This document shows, piece by piece, positions 13,701 through 24,870 of a stretch of 64,000 nt of DNA. The stretch lies in contig CM061230.1 of assembly GCA_030844895.1 (NCBI GenBank), positions 62,001 to 126,000 of the forward strand, read 5' to 3'. Source of the stretch: Ambrosia x helenae (lineage: Eukaryota > Streptophyta > Magnoliopsida > Asterales > Asteraceae). The position numbers and the translations under genes were made by a program. Within the stretch, counting starts at the first letter, position 1, and every line of letters begins with the position of its first letter. The notes below the pieces were generated by a model. That model searched no databases and had not been told where the DNA came from. It worked only from the letters and a program-made list of their open reading frames with translations.

Positions 13701-14288
13701 TCAGTTCTTCCATTTTTTCAGCAGAACAAATGGTTATTTTATTTGATTCAATTCCTTTCAATTCAACCCATTTATCTCCTGCCTTAAATTTCATGGTTAA
13801 TTCTTTATAGTTCCACATGATGTCATCAAGAGTTTGTAACCACTGTACTCCTAAAATCATATCATAATTGGACAGAGGAATTAAAATACCATCAGATTTG
13901 AACCATATACTTGCATCATCCACTGAAGTCACAACACATCTCTGTAAAACTAACCTTGTTTCCATCAGCCACGATGATTTTTACTTCAACAATTTTCTTG
14001 ACTAGGCACTTCATTTTCTTTGCCAGGTGTTCATTCAAAAAAATGTGTCTGGAACTAGAATTAGTCAAGATTTGTAAAATCTTAGTTCCAATTGACCCAT
14101 GTACCCTCATTGTTGAAAAAGAGGAACCCCCATCATAGCATTTAATGAAATGTGTGGTTCTTGCACATTTGATTGCAAGATTTCTTCATAAACTTCCTGG
14201 TCACTCCCTTCTCTTCTTCCCCTATCAATTCAATTTATAATAGTTGTTTTTTCTTACAAACATGACTAGAGGAATATTTTCCAGAACA
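10795..14288 (-). mobile_element. Decayed Ty3/gypsy LTR retrotransposon, probably a chromovirus
   Basis: Read on the minus strand from the assembly gap, the order is a retropepsin-like region (about 14110-13780, with a DMILGVQWL motif), RT with MPFGLTNAPTTFQ and FDDILVYS (about 13120-13010), the connection and RNase H region to about 12090, integrase core with MDFVSGLPKVQGKD (about 11840-11790), integrase C-terminus with EWWYNTTYH (about 11460-11430) and a chromodomain-like tail near 10980-10850. This protease-RT-RH-integrase order defines Ty3/gypsy. Many stops and frameshifts make it non-functional. A purine-rich AGGGGG immediately before TGTTATGTTAG at about 10795 looks like the polypurine tract and 3' LTR start, with the LTR then extending left for a few hundred bases. 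The upstream part, including any gag, is lost in or beyond the N gap. Confidence 0.88.
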
Positions 14289-14388
14289 NNNNNNNNNNNN
14301 NNNNNNNNNNNNNNNNNNNNNNNNNNNNNNNNNNNNNNNNNNNNNNNNNNNNNNNNNNNNNNNNNNNNNNNNNNNNNNNNNNNNNNNN
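14289..14388. other. Assembly gap (100 N)
   Basis: There are exactly 100 N, the conventional size for a gap of unknown length. It separates the gypsy element from the NF-YA region, so missing sequence here may include retrotransposon 5' parts or NF-YA 5' exons. Confidence 0.98.
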
Positions 14389-15845
14389 TTTTTGAAATAG
14401 TGTTCCGTTATTATAACTTCTTTTACTGTCCTGAATAGTAATGGATTATTATCTTCTTTTATATGTTGACTTCAGTCATTGTGAAACCAGGTCCAAATTA
14501 ATCAAAATCTGTGGTTGACACAGCATCATGTCGTCTGCTCCTGAGATTTCCGGTATCTGTCATGATTTTTTTGTTTTTAATATGTATAGTTGTATACTGC
14601 TAATTGGATATTGTTGTATAGGTTTCCCTCATTGTCGCAACTGGTTTCATTGTCCACAACTTTTGGTAGCGGGTCAAACCGGGCAAGCTGTAACTAGTAA
14701 TCATTTAGTTTGTGGTTGACCCACCACACTTTTGTGTACTTTTTTAATTTCTTTGTTGCAGTTAATGCTTTAAATATGATCATAAAAGGTTCTTCTTACA
14801 CTAGTAATCTAAAATTAGTAGACACTATGCATTTAAATAACAATTTAAGAATCTTTAAACCCGTTTAGCCAGTCCGAGCCCATTACAACCGCTCTATCAT
14901 TTTGCTACAGTATCTGTTCAGATAAGGGGGTACATGCACCAATTGGGCTTGCCTGACTGCTGAATGTTACGTACCTTATGTCCAAGGCTTGATGCAAAAC
15001 TACTATCGAGCCCAGGGGTCTCAGTGGAAGCAGCCTCTCTATTCCTACGGGTAGAGGTAAGGTTGTCCTACATCTTACCCTCCTCAGACTCAACCTTAGC
15101 TTTGCTATTGGTGGGATTTAGTGAATATGATGATGGTGCCTTAACTTCTTATATGACATAACCCAAATCGACCCTTTCATACGTAAATGGGTGGAAATTG
15201 CCACCTTTAGGCCTTCCTTTCTTGTATTATGTCTATATTCATGTGCCTTCAATGGTGTGCTGTATATATAGTTTGCCATTACTAATGATTTTTTGAATAA
15301 ACAGATAATATTGAAAGTGATTATCGGGCAAAGCCCAAATGATAGTCAGATTCAGTCCCCACCTCCTGCAACTGCACATGGCAATCTCATCCTTCAAACG
15401 CCCAATACCCAACACTGGTATCTCTTTGAAATTGCTGAAAAGTTATTATACTGTGGCTATCATTTTTCTTATTTGTTCACTACATGTCTTCTTTGGTAAC
15501 ACTTGCTTTATATTTTTTGCATTTACATTTTTGTCTTATAAATAATACCATGATTTTGACAAGACGACTATTATGTTCGTAAAAAAAAATGGTATTTCTT
15601 ACGTACATAAAAGGTAGCTGTCATTATCTAAGCTCAATAGGATTCTTGATCTCTGTCTATATAAACGTGTAAAACCGTGTATAGAGAAATAATCTCAATA
15701 AAATATCTCTTTTACCTTCAAATTGGATAAGAGTAAACTCATGTTTCGTGGATTTGAATCTTGAAGTTGAACCTCGTTTAGGTCTAATTGTTTGGTTACT
15801 GCTTGTTTCTGTTGAAGTGAATGGTCCCTTTATATATAATCTCAG
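14389..15845 (+). other. Upstream region of the NF-YA gene, exons uncertain
   Basis: The region probably holds 5' NF-YA exons, but none can be fixed. A possible first coding segment MSSAPEIS starts at 14530 and runs into a GT at its end. A possible internal segment near 15345-15415 reads SPPPATAHGNLILQTPN, the kind of Gln/Pro/Thr-rich linker found in NF-YA. Neither joins in phase to the certain exons, and the 100-N gap lies just upstream. Confidence 0.3.
14924..15140 (+). repeat. 3' block of the (ATG)n-tailed SINE-like retroposon
   Basis: This block starts at GGGGTACATGCACC, includes GGAAGCAGCCTCTCTATTC and CTACATCTTACCCTCCTCAG, and ends in ATGATGATGG. It matches the 3' two-thirds of the elements at 57544-57934 and 60118-60501 but lacks their 5' part. 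No target duplication is visible, so it is an older or shorter family member. Confidence 0.7.
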
Positions 15846-18797
15846 GGGCAAGCAGCTTATCCTTATCCAGATCCTTACTACAGGAGTCTGTTCACTCCCT
15901 ATGAAGCACAACCTTATCCAACTCATCCGTATCCGGTGCAGCCTATGGTATATGAGCTCCTTGTTCTCCTTCGTTGACCCAAAATGCCCCGTCCTGCTTT
16001 TCTTAATTAAATTTTGTGTATTGAATGTGACTGCAAAAAAAATATGCAATTACAATAATTAACTTTTTTTTTGTAAAATGATCTAGGTGGCATTTGGTAA
16101 AAAATATGCAATTACAATAATTATTATTATTATTATTATTATTAATATTATTATTATTTTATTTTGTAAAAAATATGCAATTACAATATTTTTTTTGTAA
16201 AAAATATGCAAACTTGAGGACTTCCTTTGTAGGTTTTGTGCATCAGACCCGTTAGAGATAAAATATAACCCAAATCAAACCCTTATGTAAATGGGTCAAA
16301 CGGCCACCTAGTCTACAGTTTTTTTAGACTTTGGATCATGTTCTAAGAACAGATTTGTATGTGTGTGTACTTCAGTTGATGGGAATTCAGCAAGGTGGTG
16401 TTCCTCTCCCATCAGATGCAGTTGAGGAGCCTGTTTTTGTTAATGCTAAACAATCATGGCATCTTGAGGCGCAGACAATGCCGTGCAAAAGCTGAGTCTG
16501 AAAATAAAGCTCGCAAGTCTAAAAAGGTAAACCAAAATGTTATATACCTTGTGTACCACATGTTAACCCAAAAGGTCTGGTCTTATAAGCTGAATTGAAG
16601 ATAAACGACAATGGTTAACTAGTTTTTAAACTAGATATACATTTCTAAAATCCAAAACGAGAGGGAAAATGAAAGGCTGACATGGTCATACGAACACTAT
16701 AGAGTTTCAATCTAGAATCCATTTTTGCCACTAGAGAAATCTCATAGTTAGTGTTATCAATCTAAGAATAATCATTGGCCAAAAGCAACTATTCCACACA
16801 CAAGCACACTTATATATGGGTTGAGCCATGGTTTAAAAAAACGGGTGAGCGTACGCCTCGAGGTGCGCCTCAAGGCGAAACTGTATGAAAACGAGTCTGA
16901 GGCGCGCCTATGGGTTCAGATTGTACATACGCCTCTAAGGGCTGAGGCGCTAAGAAAATGTGCTCCTCGGCTGGTTTAGAGTGTTTTTTTTGGTGTTTTA
17001 GACTTTTGGGGTCAATTCTTTTATTTTTGATGTGTGTTTTTGATGTTTTAGACTTTTCTAGGTCAAGTATTTTATTTTTTATAGACACATAATTTTTATA
17101 TTTATATTTTGACTGCGCCTCGAGCTTACGCCTTGGTTCGCCTGGAGGCTTATGCCTTATGGCGAAGGGGAAAACGCCTCGAGGCTCGTTTCGTTTTTTA
17201 AACTTTGGGTTAAGCACTTGAACCATAATAGTAAAGTTGCAAGGCGTAAAATAAATGCACGCCTGATACAAAAAAAAACCCGCAATAATAGGATAAATAA
17301 GCTATATTTATAGTTTTATAAACATAAAATACGAGAAAAGATGTATGAATTATGAGATTACGGATGTAGGATTAGTTCACTCAATTCATGTGTTTCATCC
17401 GAAACCATGAATCGATTGACAGCGAGAGGGAGTGAACAACGACTGTAAGAGGGATTGAGGGGCTGTGCAAGAGACATAAGGATCAGAGCAAGGTAGTCAG
17501 GTAATAGTTGCCAAGAGAGATAGGCTGCTGATTACTGGTCTTTAGGGTTAAATATTAAAGTCCCAACAGTAAAAAAAAATGCTTGATCACTGGAAGGTAT
17601 GCCCCACGGTCACACCTTTAGAAGAAAAGTACCTTGCGTCTACCTGAGGCAGTGTCTTCGCCTCGTCTTTGCGCTTTTGATGTCAAATGGTTAACCATGG
17701 TTTTGTCTTGCTGACCACGTTGGCCTTCTGTAGGTGGCCACTAGAGGTGGCAAAATGGGTGGGTTCGATAATATGTCAAAACAGGAATAGATCAAAACGG
17801 GGTTAAGCTCAAATGGATAAATATGAGCCAAAACGGGCCCGTGTTGTGGTTGTCCAGGACAGTTTTCCCAAGTTTTTGGAAGTTAATTATAAACAATCAG
17901 AGAGTGCTTTTTTTGGACGGCTAGATCACCTGGTAAGCACTTTAGGCTTACAAACACCACCCGAGTTCGTATCGCGACACTTGAGAGGGTATTGCAACCC
18001 TCTAGGCCTAAGGCCTTAATAGCATATTTTGCAAGTGCCGGGACTTGAACTGGGGATCTCCAAGCAAGAACCCACCTAAATAAATGGATATAACCTTCCA
18101 CCTCCCTGTTGAACCACTCGACCAACAGATCATTGCAATTAGAGTGCTATTTATCATTTCAAAAACTATATACATACAACATCCATATTTTTTTTTTGAA
18201 TAAACTAGGCAGTTTCTATGCATTAAAAGTGCACTTTGGATGATCTTCAACTATTTGACTCATTTGTTATTAAGTACCTCTTATTTTAAATTTATTCATC
18301 TGGGCAATCCGCATTTGTAGATGAACCATACCCGAACTCGACCTATTATATGTAAATGTGTCGAAATTGCCACCTTTTAATGTGGATGACCTTTGTCCCT
18401 ATTTATTCGATATAATTTTTGCATTAAATAATATTGAAAAAGCTATAGTTAAACTAATAATCTAATATTGCTAATACGTTATCTAGTTAAGATTTAAGCA
18501 TTTGGAATCACTTTGGTGGACTTTCGGCATATCTATTTTAGTTTAGATTTTAGAATTTTACCCATTGGAGATATAACACAATCCAAATCGACCCATTTTC
18601 AGGTAGTTCGGTCAAAACTAACACCTCTATAACCTTGATGCTCCATGAGTTTGTATAAATTGTGGGACCTGATATTTATAAACATTTTGCAGCCATACTT
18701 GCACGAATCACGTCATTTGCATGCACTGAGAAGAAGCAGAGGCTGCGGAGGTCGATTTGAGAAAAAGGATAAGCAACAAAAGGAAGGTTCCCGATGA
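15846..18797 (+). CDS. NF-YA: NF-YA (CCAAT-binding factor subunit A), 3' exons, with a 2-nt frameshift
   Basis: NF-YA binds CCAAT as a trimer with NF-YB and NF-YC in the nucleus. Certain exons are 15846-15947 (YPYPDPYYRSLFTPYEAQPY, ending QPM), 16376-16526 (LMGIQQGGVPLPSDAVEEP, VFVNAKQ, then RRRQCRAKAESENKARKSKK) and 18693-18797 (PYLHESRHLHALRRSRGCGG, ending EKKDKQQKEGSR and stop). The second exon holds the A1 helix that contacts NF-YB/C, and the third holds the A2 DNA-contacting segment. Exon 16376-16526 is 151 nt where 153 is needed. Two bases are lost between NAKQ and GILRRRQ near 16454, removing the usual YH and shifting the frame. The intron 16527-18692 holds a MITE and a SINE. No miR169 target is visible in the 3' UTR to about 19100. 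It may be a real gene with a consensus error or a recent pseudogene. Confidence 0.85.
16117..16160. repeat. ATT/TTA microsatellite
   Basis: A run of ATT trinucleotides lies between copies of an AAAAATATGCAATTACAAT motif that recurs at 16036, 16103, 16168 and 16200. Local slippage in an NF-YA intron is the likely origin. Confidence 0.8.
16827..17206. mobile_element. GCCTCGAGGCG-type MITE in the NF-YA intron
   Basis: The ends CATGGTTTAAAAAAACG and CGTTTTTTAAACTTTG are inverted, and the interior is built of CGCCTCGAGG and CTCAAGGCG motifs. The flanks GGGTTGAGC (16818-16826) and GGGTTAAGC (17207-17215) look like a 9-bp target duplication with one change, which fits Mutator-type transposition. 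Relatives lie at 19346, 21785, 50780, 58228 and 60005. Confidence 0.75.
17909..18140 (-). mobile_element. tRNA-derived SINE in the NF-YA intron
   Basis: On the minus strand the 5' end reads TGGTCGAGTGGTTCAAC (box A) and later CCAGTTCAAGTCCC (box B), a pol III promoter as in tRNAs. A T-run on the plus-left side is the tail. An 8-bp duplication AGAGTGCT flanks it (17901-17908 and 18141-18148). It is not a tRNA gene, because no anticodon stem and loop of proper length is present. Confidence 0.75.
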
Positions 18798-19345
18798 CAA
18801 TTCTCAGATGAAAAATATCAATCTCAACTCAGATAATACCTAGAAAGTTACTTCAAGAATCGTCAAGCTTAGCTGCAGTAGCTGGTGTATAGTCAAGTCA
18901 AGGGTGGTGCTTTTTAGCTTTCGTGTTTTCTTTTAGTCATCATCTTTCATACAGTGGATCGGTTTGTGCTGTTATTTAACTCAAGTTGTATTCCGAAGTA
19001 GCAAGGTGTTTTTTTTTTATTTATTTAGATTATGTTGTTGTTATGGCTGATATATTGAATAAGTTGTGGTATGTTTGTACACCTATCAATGTATTGAGTG
19101 GCCTTTTCTTTCATGGTTGAAGCTAGAAACAGAATTTTGGCTGGTGCAGTAGTGACTAGATGATCATTCCCTGGTTTACCATTATTTGAATTATTTAGAA
19201 TGCTGTATTTTTTTTCAGGGACAGATGTACAATTTATTGTATGGCTTTATAAAAGTTACTAAACTTATTGGTTAGCAGTGTCTTGGCGAGGCCCATGAGT
19301 CTTCTTGTAACGGGTTCTCATGGTTAAAAAAAACTAGCTAGAAAC

Positions 19346-19764
19346 CTTGGTTTTTAAAAAGCGCTAGGCGCACAAAAGCGACAAGGTCTAAGCGCATCGC
19401 GCGAAGCGCAAAAAACGTGGGATTTACGTAACCCGAAGTGCACATTATTTATATAATTTTTTTTTTATATATTCCATGAGTTTTTAGCTTCATTTACCCA
19501 AAATATAGCTATAAATAAGTTTTTTATGTGATTTTAACCTATATGTACAAGCCAAAAACACGAAGGTACAACATTTTTATGCATAAAAAGTACCCAAGTT
19601 ACGTGAGGCGCGCGCCTCAGGGAGAAAAGCGCCTTAAATTTGACAAAAAAGCGCCTGAGACGCGCGCCTTTGGGAAAAAAATAGGCGCAAAGCCCTGAGG
19701 AGCCCTAGGCTGAGCCTTGATGCGCCTCGCGCCTAGGCGGCCTCAAGCGCGCTTTTTAAAACCC
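19346..19764. mobile_element. Mutator-type MITE, GCGCTAGGCGC family
   Basis: Inverted ends GGTTTTTAAAAAGCGC and GCGCTTTTTAAAACC enclose G+C-rich CGCGCCTCAGG motifs and an AT-rich centre. Perfect 10-bp duplications AGCTAGAAAC flank it (19336-19345 and 19765-19774). It sits about 0.5 kb past the NF-YA stop. Confidence 0.85.
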
Positions 19765-20383
19765 AGCTAGAAACACCTTAGGATGCATGTATGTCGTTCA
19801 TTTAGCTTCTAACTTGCTTGGAGCTGACGACCAATTTACTTCAAGTCGGCCATGCTTGTTTGAGCTAACAAGGTGTATTTGAGCTGGCACCACAACCGGT
19901 CTAATGTTCGAAGCGCATCAACCATTTTTCGTAGTGCATTATTTTGGCCTTTCTTCTAGGTGTGTTATACTAATAATGTTCTCTGTGGAATCTTTTGAAC
20001 TAGCATACTTGTTTGAGCTAACAAGGTGTATTTGAGCACTATCCATCGTTAGCGCATCGACAGTCTTGTTTCTACATGACTTTTAGAACCAACGGTCGAT
20101 CTGTAGTCAAACCGTCGATCAAACTCCTATTATACATTTACTTCTTGATTTTAATATACTTGTTACATCTTGTGGAAAATTTGTTCTTGATTAAAATTTT
20201 TATTAGTATTTAAACAGCTAAACCGGTTTAGATTGATATTTGTTAATTGATTGTCGAAACAAACTCTAATTCGACACTTGTAGGCTGATACTGGGTGACC
20301 CTGTTTTCGGAACATAACCTTAAACTTATGTAGTGTCCAATAAATACCAAGTTTTTATCCTTCCATAAAACATACATGCAACT

Positions 20384-21035
20384 AGGGCTGCAAACGAACT
20401 GAACTTTCAGCGAACAGTTCATGAACCGTTCGGCGGGAAGTTCGTTTGTGTTCGTTCGTTTAATAAATGAACGAACACGAACAAAATAATTCGTTCCTTT
20501 AGTTAAACGAACGAACATGAACAGAGGCCACGTTCGTTCGTTTATGTTCGTGAACGTTCGGTAACATGTTCGTTTATGTTCGTTTGTTTTATGTTCATTG
20601 TTTATGTTTGTTTGTGCTCGATAGATTAATAAGGTTTTTAATTTTTATAATTTGTCTTGATATTCTTTTACTTTTATTTATTTTACCCAAAACAATTTAT
20701 ATGAGGTAAATATATGTATGTAAATTCGATTTTATAAGAAAGTTAATATATGTCTGTTTGTGTTTGTTTTCGTTCATGAAGACTTTTTTGTGTTCGTTTG
20801 TGTTCATGAGCACTTGTTGTGTTCATGAATGTTCGTTTGTGTTCGTGTGCGTTCATGAACAAAATTAACAAACGAACACAAACGAACACGAACATAAGTG
20901 TTTTCTTAACAAACGAACACGAACATAAAATCTAGTTCGGTAAGTGTTCATGAACTGTTCGTGAACAAATATTTTCCTCAACAAACGAACACAAACAAGG
21001 CCTTGTTCGTGTTCGTTCGGTTCGTTTGCAGCCCT
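20384..21035. mobile_element. Mutator-type non-autonomous element with GTTCGTTTG repeats
   Basis: Perfect 16-bp inverted ends (AGGGCTGCAAACGAAC and its complement) and a perfect 10-bp target duplication ACATGCAACT (20374-20383 and 21036-21045) define this 652-bp element. The arms are degenerate GAACGAACA repeats, giving long self-complementarity. It has no coding capacity. Confidence 0.9.
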
Positions 21036-21389
21036 ACATGCAACTCATGCTAAAGAAACATTACATTGTCAACTTATTCGCTGCGTGGATGTCGGGTAAC
21101 AACGAAACATTGCTTGCAATACAAGGTATTTGTCATGATCACTAATAACCCGGACTAGTATACACGCTAACGAAGAATATTACATAATAACGACGTGTTT
21201 ATGACACAAGATTGGTCCAGAAAACACCACTCAGATTGTACATGTACTTGGCCAGCTAATAGCACAATATACACTTATGAACAAAAAGCCGGATTGACAT
21301 GAGGCCTACATACACACAATATCTGCAAAAAGAGAGTATTTTTTGTGACTAGGGGCCTCCGAAAACACAAAAGTTTGCGTCTTTAAAGT

Positions 21390-23516
21390 TTAGTAATTTA
21401 AAAAGCAGTTGGTTGTGGTAACTCCTGAGTCCTGCACGTCCGTAATTGGGACTTCTACATCATTGTTGTAATCGGTTTGTTGTTGGCTACACGTGTCATC
21501 AAACTCGTACTTATGGAAGATGAGATTGGCTACGGCTCTATCAATAACGTTTGTTTTTGATTCCGTATCTTCTGTTTCTCCGGCCCTGAAAACAAGATAG
21601 TTGATTCAGGTTATGTTTTATCGCACGACAATGTAAAATAGAGCATTGTTGATTAAAAGGAAAGACGTCAAGCGGGTCAAAAGTTGTTCAAAGTGTATTT
21701 GTAATGCATAAAACATTCTAATCACTTGGAATTAAAAAAACAGACCATTACTGAATAATGAAACAATATAGTGTTTGTACTCGTATAGGCCGAGCCCAGA
21801 GCCTAGGCGCAAGGCGCATTAAAAACGAGGGCTTTTTATAATTAGGCGCATAGTATAAAATACATTTTTTTAGGGATTTTAGAGATGTTTTAGGCTTGTT
21901 TAGGGCTACTTTAGGATGGTTTTAGGGTTGTTTAGACTTGTTCATGACTCATTTAGGATGTTTTAGAGGTTTTATGCAACTTTTAGCCTGAATTTGGCCG
22001 GAAATCAGCCTAAAAACAGCCCTAATAGTGCGCCTCAGTGCCTAGGGGTGCACCTCACAGGGCGCAGCGCACTTGGTGCGCCTCGAGCCTAGGCGCGCTT
22101 TTGACAACTATGGTAACAACACAAATAATAAATTTTGAACGAAATAGTGACCCGGCCCATAAAACCAAGTATTTTGACCCAACCCGAAGATGCCAGATTA
22201 CTACTTATGATTGCAGCTATGCAAAATGGTAAACTTGGATGATAGAAACATATATATACTATGAGCGAAGAACACAATGTTATTCATATATACATATAAA
22301 GTACAAACATACCTCAGGGTATCATCATTAGAAGTCATACATAGATTCTTCAGCTTGGCACGAGTTGAGCGATTCTTTTGAGCTTTCTGCAAGCCGGTAG
22401 AAAGCATCCCGAAAGCAAGGCGAGTTTTGTTGGTGAACTGAAATGAAGATACAAACAATTTAGAAATGGTGTTCATACATTTGCGCAAACTTTGAAATTC
22501 TAATAATATCTCTATAACTCTCACCTGTGCGGTCACCCTTTCAAGATCATTCAGTACCGATGCCTCCATCGAACTCTCATTGCTAGTGTACTGCTAAGCA
22601 AGATTAGCAAATAAAAACATTAGTTGTTACACAAACATAACGAATTAACGACCTATTTACTACGCAGGCCAACTCAAAATACTCAGCTCACCTGTGGCAT
22701 TTGATATCTAGAGTTTCCGTTGCTTTGTCCATAGCGTCCAACGTATTGTGAATTTTACCATTTTCCCTCGCTGATGTCAACGTTGTTGCCTAGAATTGTG
22801 TTGTCATGGAGCCGAGTTGAACTTGAGTCTACAGTTGGATCTTCTTCAAGTAATGAACTGCTGCAAAAGATATATTACCGTAAGTATGCAACTAAACAAA
22901 ATAAAATGCATATTTATTGAAGCAAATTCCGTAAGTTTTCGAGTAACGGGCTCTCATGGTTATCAAAAAACTATATATATAGCTACTTATTTGACCGAAA
23001 ATAATGTACATATGTCAAACACTAGAAACTAATCATATTAGTGAAATGGATCGGAAAAGAGTCGAAACAAGACCTTACCGCATCCGATTAGTTTCTTACC
23101 ATCCAAAAGAGTGAATCTTGAGGACAAAATGGAGCACTTGACCCAATTTGTGTCACTCCTAATCCGAAACTCTTGAATTTTAATTAGTAATAATCGACGA
23201 CATGTAATACGACAAAAGTTGAGCATGTACAAGAAAATGTCGTCATCATCATCATCCATGTGATTGATTCTGGCTTCTTCCTTTGCAAACTGTTGAAAAT
23301 CCGCTTCATCGTTCCACAAAAGCGATTCGCTATCGTTGTATAGCCCTCATGGGTCATGTTCATGTTCGAATCGAAATTCTTTTTCGGATAAGAACTCTCG
23401 AAACCAGTCATGTCCCAATGTGACCATGTTTCTGGTGATGATATCATCTGTGCTTGTTGTTCATAAGCTTCTGGAACAACAAGATCTTCTGCTTCGGAAC
23501 CGAAATACCACTCCAT
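21390..23516 (-). CDS. LNK: LNK-family (night light-inducible and clock-regulated) protein, with a frameshift and an in-frame stop
   Basis: LNK proteins are coactivators recruited by RVE MYB factors to evening genes, linking light to the circadian clock. Exons are 23516-23231 (MEWYFGSEAEDLVVPEAY, then SESLLWNDEADFQQF and a D-rich DDIF), 22860-22692 (SSLLEEDPTV), 22593-22525 (LNDLERVTAQ), 22437-22313 (FTNKTRLAFGMLSTGLQK) and 21585-21390 (TNVIDRAVANLIFHKYEF to stop). The blocks DLVVP, DDIFFSSLLEED, TNKTRL and IDRAVANL are family hallmarks. Exon 1 is 286 nt where 287 is needed (a base lost near 23340, between HEG and YNDSES), and exon 2 has an in-frame TAA after SEGKW (about 22756). With one base restored the frame is 846 nt. 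It resembles the short LNK3/4 type. The stop could instead reflect a donor at ATG/GTAAAA. Confidence 0.78.
21785..22110. mobile_element. GCGCCTAGG-type MITE relic in LNK intron 4
   Basis: CCTAGGCGCAAGGCGC at the left and GCCTAGGCGCGC at the right flank repeated TTTAGG/TTAGGG text. It matches the family at 19346, but its target duplications are no longer visible. Confidence 0.6.
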
Positions 23517-23644
23517 AGTATTTGTTAATAATCACTGCAATTTAAAACAACACATGAAGATCAAAGATCAGCCAGATGATAACTGAAAATGAAATAGTAA
23601 CTCTTAACTGATTTTAAAAATAATCTGTAGGTTATACCCAACTA

Positions 23645-24245
23645 GGGGGTAAGCATGACGAGCCGAGCCCGGTCTCGCTTAAGCTTGAGCCCAACTCGTT
23701 TAACTTACAAAGCTTGAGCTTGAGCTTGGATCGTGAATAATTTTCTAAGCTCAAGCTCGGCTCTTTTGAATTAACTATACAAGCCTACTCATTTATGCAA
23801 ACGAGCCGAGCCGAGTCCGAGCTCGATTTAACTTATAAGAGCTTGAGCTCGGCTCGGTTCGAGCTTTGTTTTTAAAGCTCGAGCTCGGCTCGTTAGTAGT
23901 TTTCTCAGCTCAAGCTCAAGCTCGGCTCGTTTAGTATTCATTAGTTAATATATTAAATTAAATAATATATATAATAGGCTCGTTTAGGCTTGATAAGTCA
24001 AAAGCTCGGCTCGGCTCGTTTATTAAACAATTTTAAATGTGGGGTAAATAGTATAAAATATTAATAAACTTAATATTATAGGCTCGATAAGGCTCGACGA
24101 GCCTGGTACGTCAGGCTCGAGCTTGATAAGTAAACGAGCTTTGTTTTAAGCTCAAGCTCGGTTCGAGTTCGATAAGGCTCTGCTCGTTTCGAGCTTTTTA
24201 CCGAGTCGATCTCGGGTAGCTCGTGTCGGCTCATTTGGCACCCCT
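23645..24245. mobile_element. GAGCTCGGCTCG-type non-autonomous element in the LNK leader intron
   Basis: Ends CTAGGGGGT and GGCACCCCTAA are roughly inverted. The interior alternates GAGCTCGGCTCG and CTCAAGCTTGAGC motifs around an AT-rich centre. It is a 0.6-kb relative of 245-530. It almost fills the leader intron. Confidence 0.65.
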
Positions 24246-24288
24246 AAATTCGATCTCTTAACAATAATATTGTCAAGAGATCGAATTT
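24246..24288. repeat. 43-nt near-perfect palindrome
   Basis: AAATTCGATCTCTT (24246-24259) pairs with AAGAGATCGAATTT (24275-24288). The pairing continues inward (ACAAT with ATTGT) around an AAT loop with a single mismatch. It lies at the right edge of the preceding element. Confidence 0.85.
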
Positions 24289-24672
24289 AAAAGTAAGCTA
24301 GTTTAATAAACTAGTCCAAGCTTTCACTTATCGAGCTTGATTACTACTTATAAATAAATTATTATGGACAGATCTTGAAACCTCATTTGATAAAGATTTC
24401 AAAACATTTATAAAGTCAAAATCCAAAAACAAATCCAATAAAAACAATACTTTTTTTTTTATATAAAATCTAGATCACAAACTAGCAAATATAAACACAT
24501 ATGTATCATCAAAACATACCTTAAAATTAATGATCAAACCAAAGGAAACAAGCGATGGAAGTTTGTATAATCAAAGGTTTGTGTGAAATGAAGAGAGAGA
24601 ATATAAATCTTTTGTGGGTAAGAATATAATATAATGAAAGAGTGTGATGTTGTGGGTGTTAAGAGAGAGAAT

Positions 24673-24870
24673 TTGTGGCTGAAAATAGTGGTTGAGAATT
24701 AGTGGTTAATAACACACCTCCATCTAAATCTATGCTCTCCTTCATCCACGTGGATATATGTGGGACCCATTGTCACAAATCATGTAAAAGTATTTAAAAT
24801 TTAAATCTTTTTCTAATTTCTAGTTACTATCAATGGATTTTTATTTTGTACCTCACAACATTATAAGATT
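24673..24870. repeat. LNK promoter segment, repeated at 26227-26425
   Basis: GTTAATAACACACCTCCATC through ATCAATGGATTTTTATTTTG recurs at 26227-26425 with few changes. A short third piece (GTGGGACCCATATTGTAAC) lies at 26453-26500. The G-box in the first copy reads CCACGTCT in the second. Confidence 0.85.

Larger units (their letters stand above)
23517..24760 (-). promoter_or_regulatory. LNK 5' UTR, leader intron and G-box promoter
   Basis: An acceptor AAATTGCAG/TG at 23536 lies 20 nt before the start codon, and a donor AAG/GTATGT lies at about 24523, giving a roughly 1-kb leader intron. The leader exon extends to about 24700. A perfect G-box CCACGTGG (core 24747-24752) lies just upstream, where HY5/PIF-type bZIP or bHLH factors could bind, in keeping with light control of LNK genes. 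No perfect evening element was seen. Confidence 0.5.

Noticed and set aside
14905..15161. Frames around 14.9-15.2 kb as NF-YA exons
   Set aside because: The sequence is a copy of the (ATG)n-tailed retroposon, so the frames are repeat-derived.
17909..18140. Possible tRNA-Ser gene
   Set aside because: Box A and box B similarity only; box spacing and the missing acceptor stem do not fit a tRNA, and AGAGTGCT duplications mark a retroposon.
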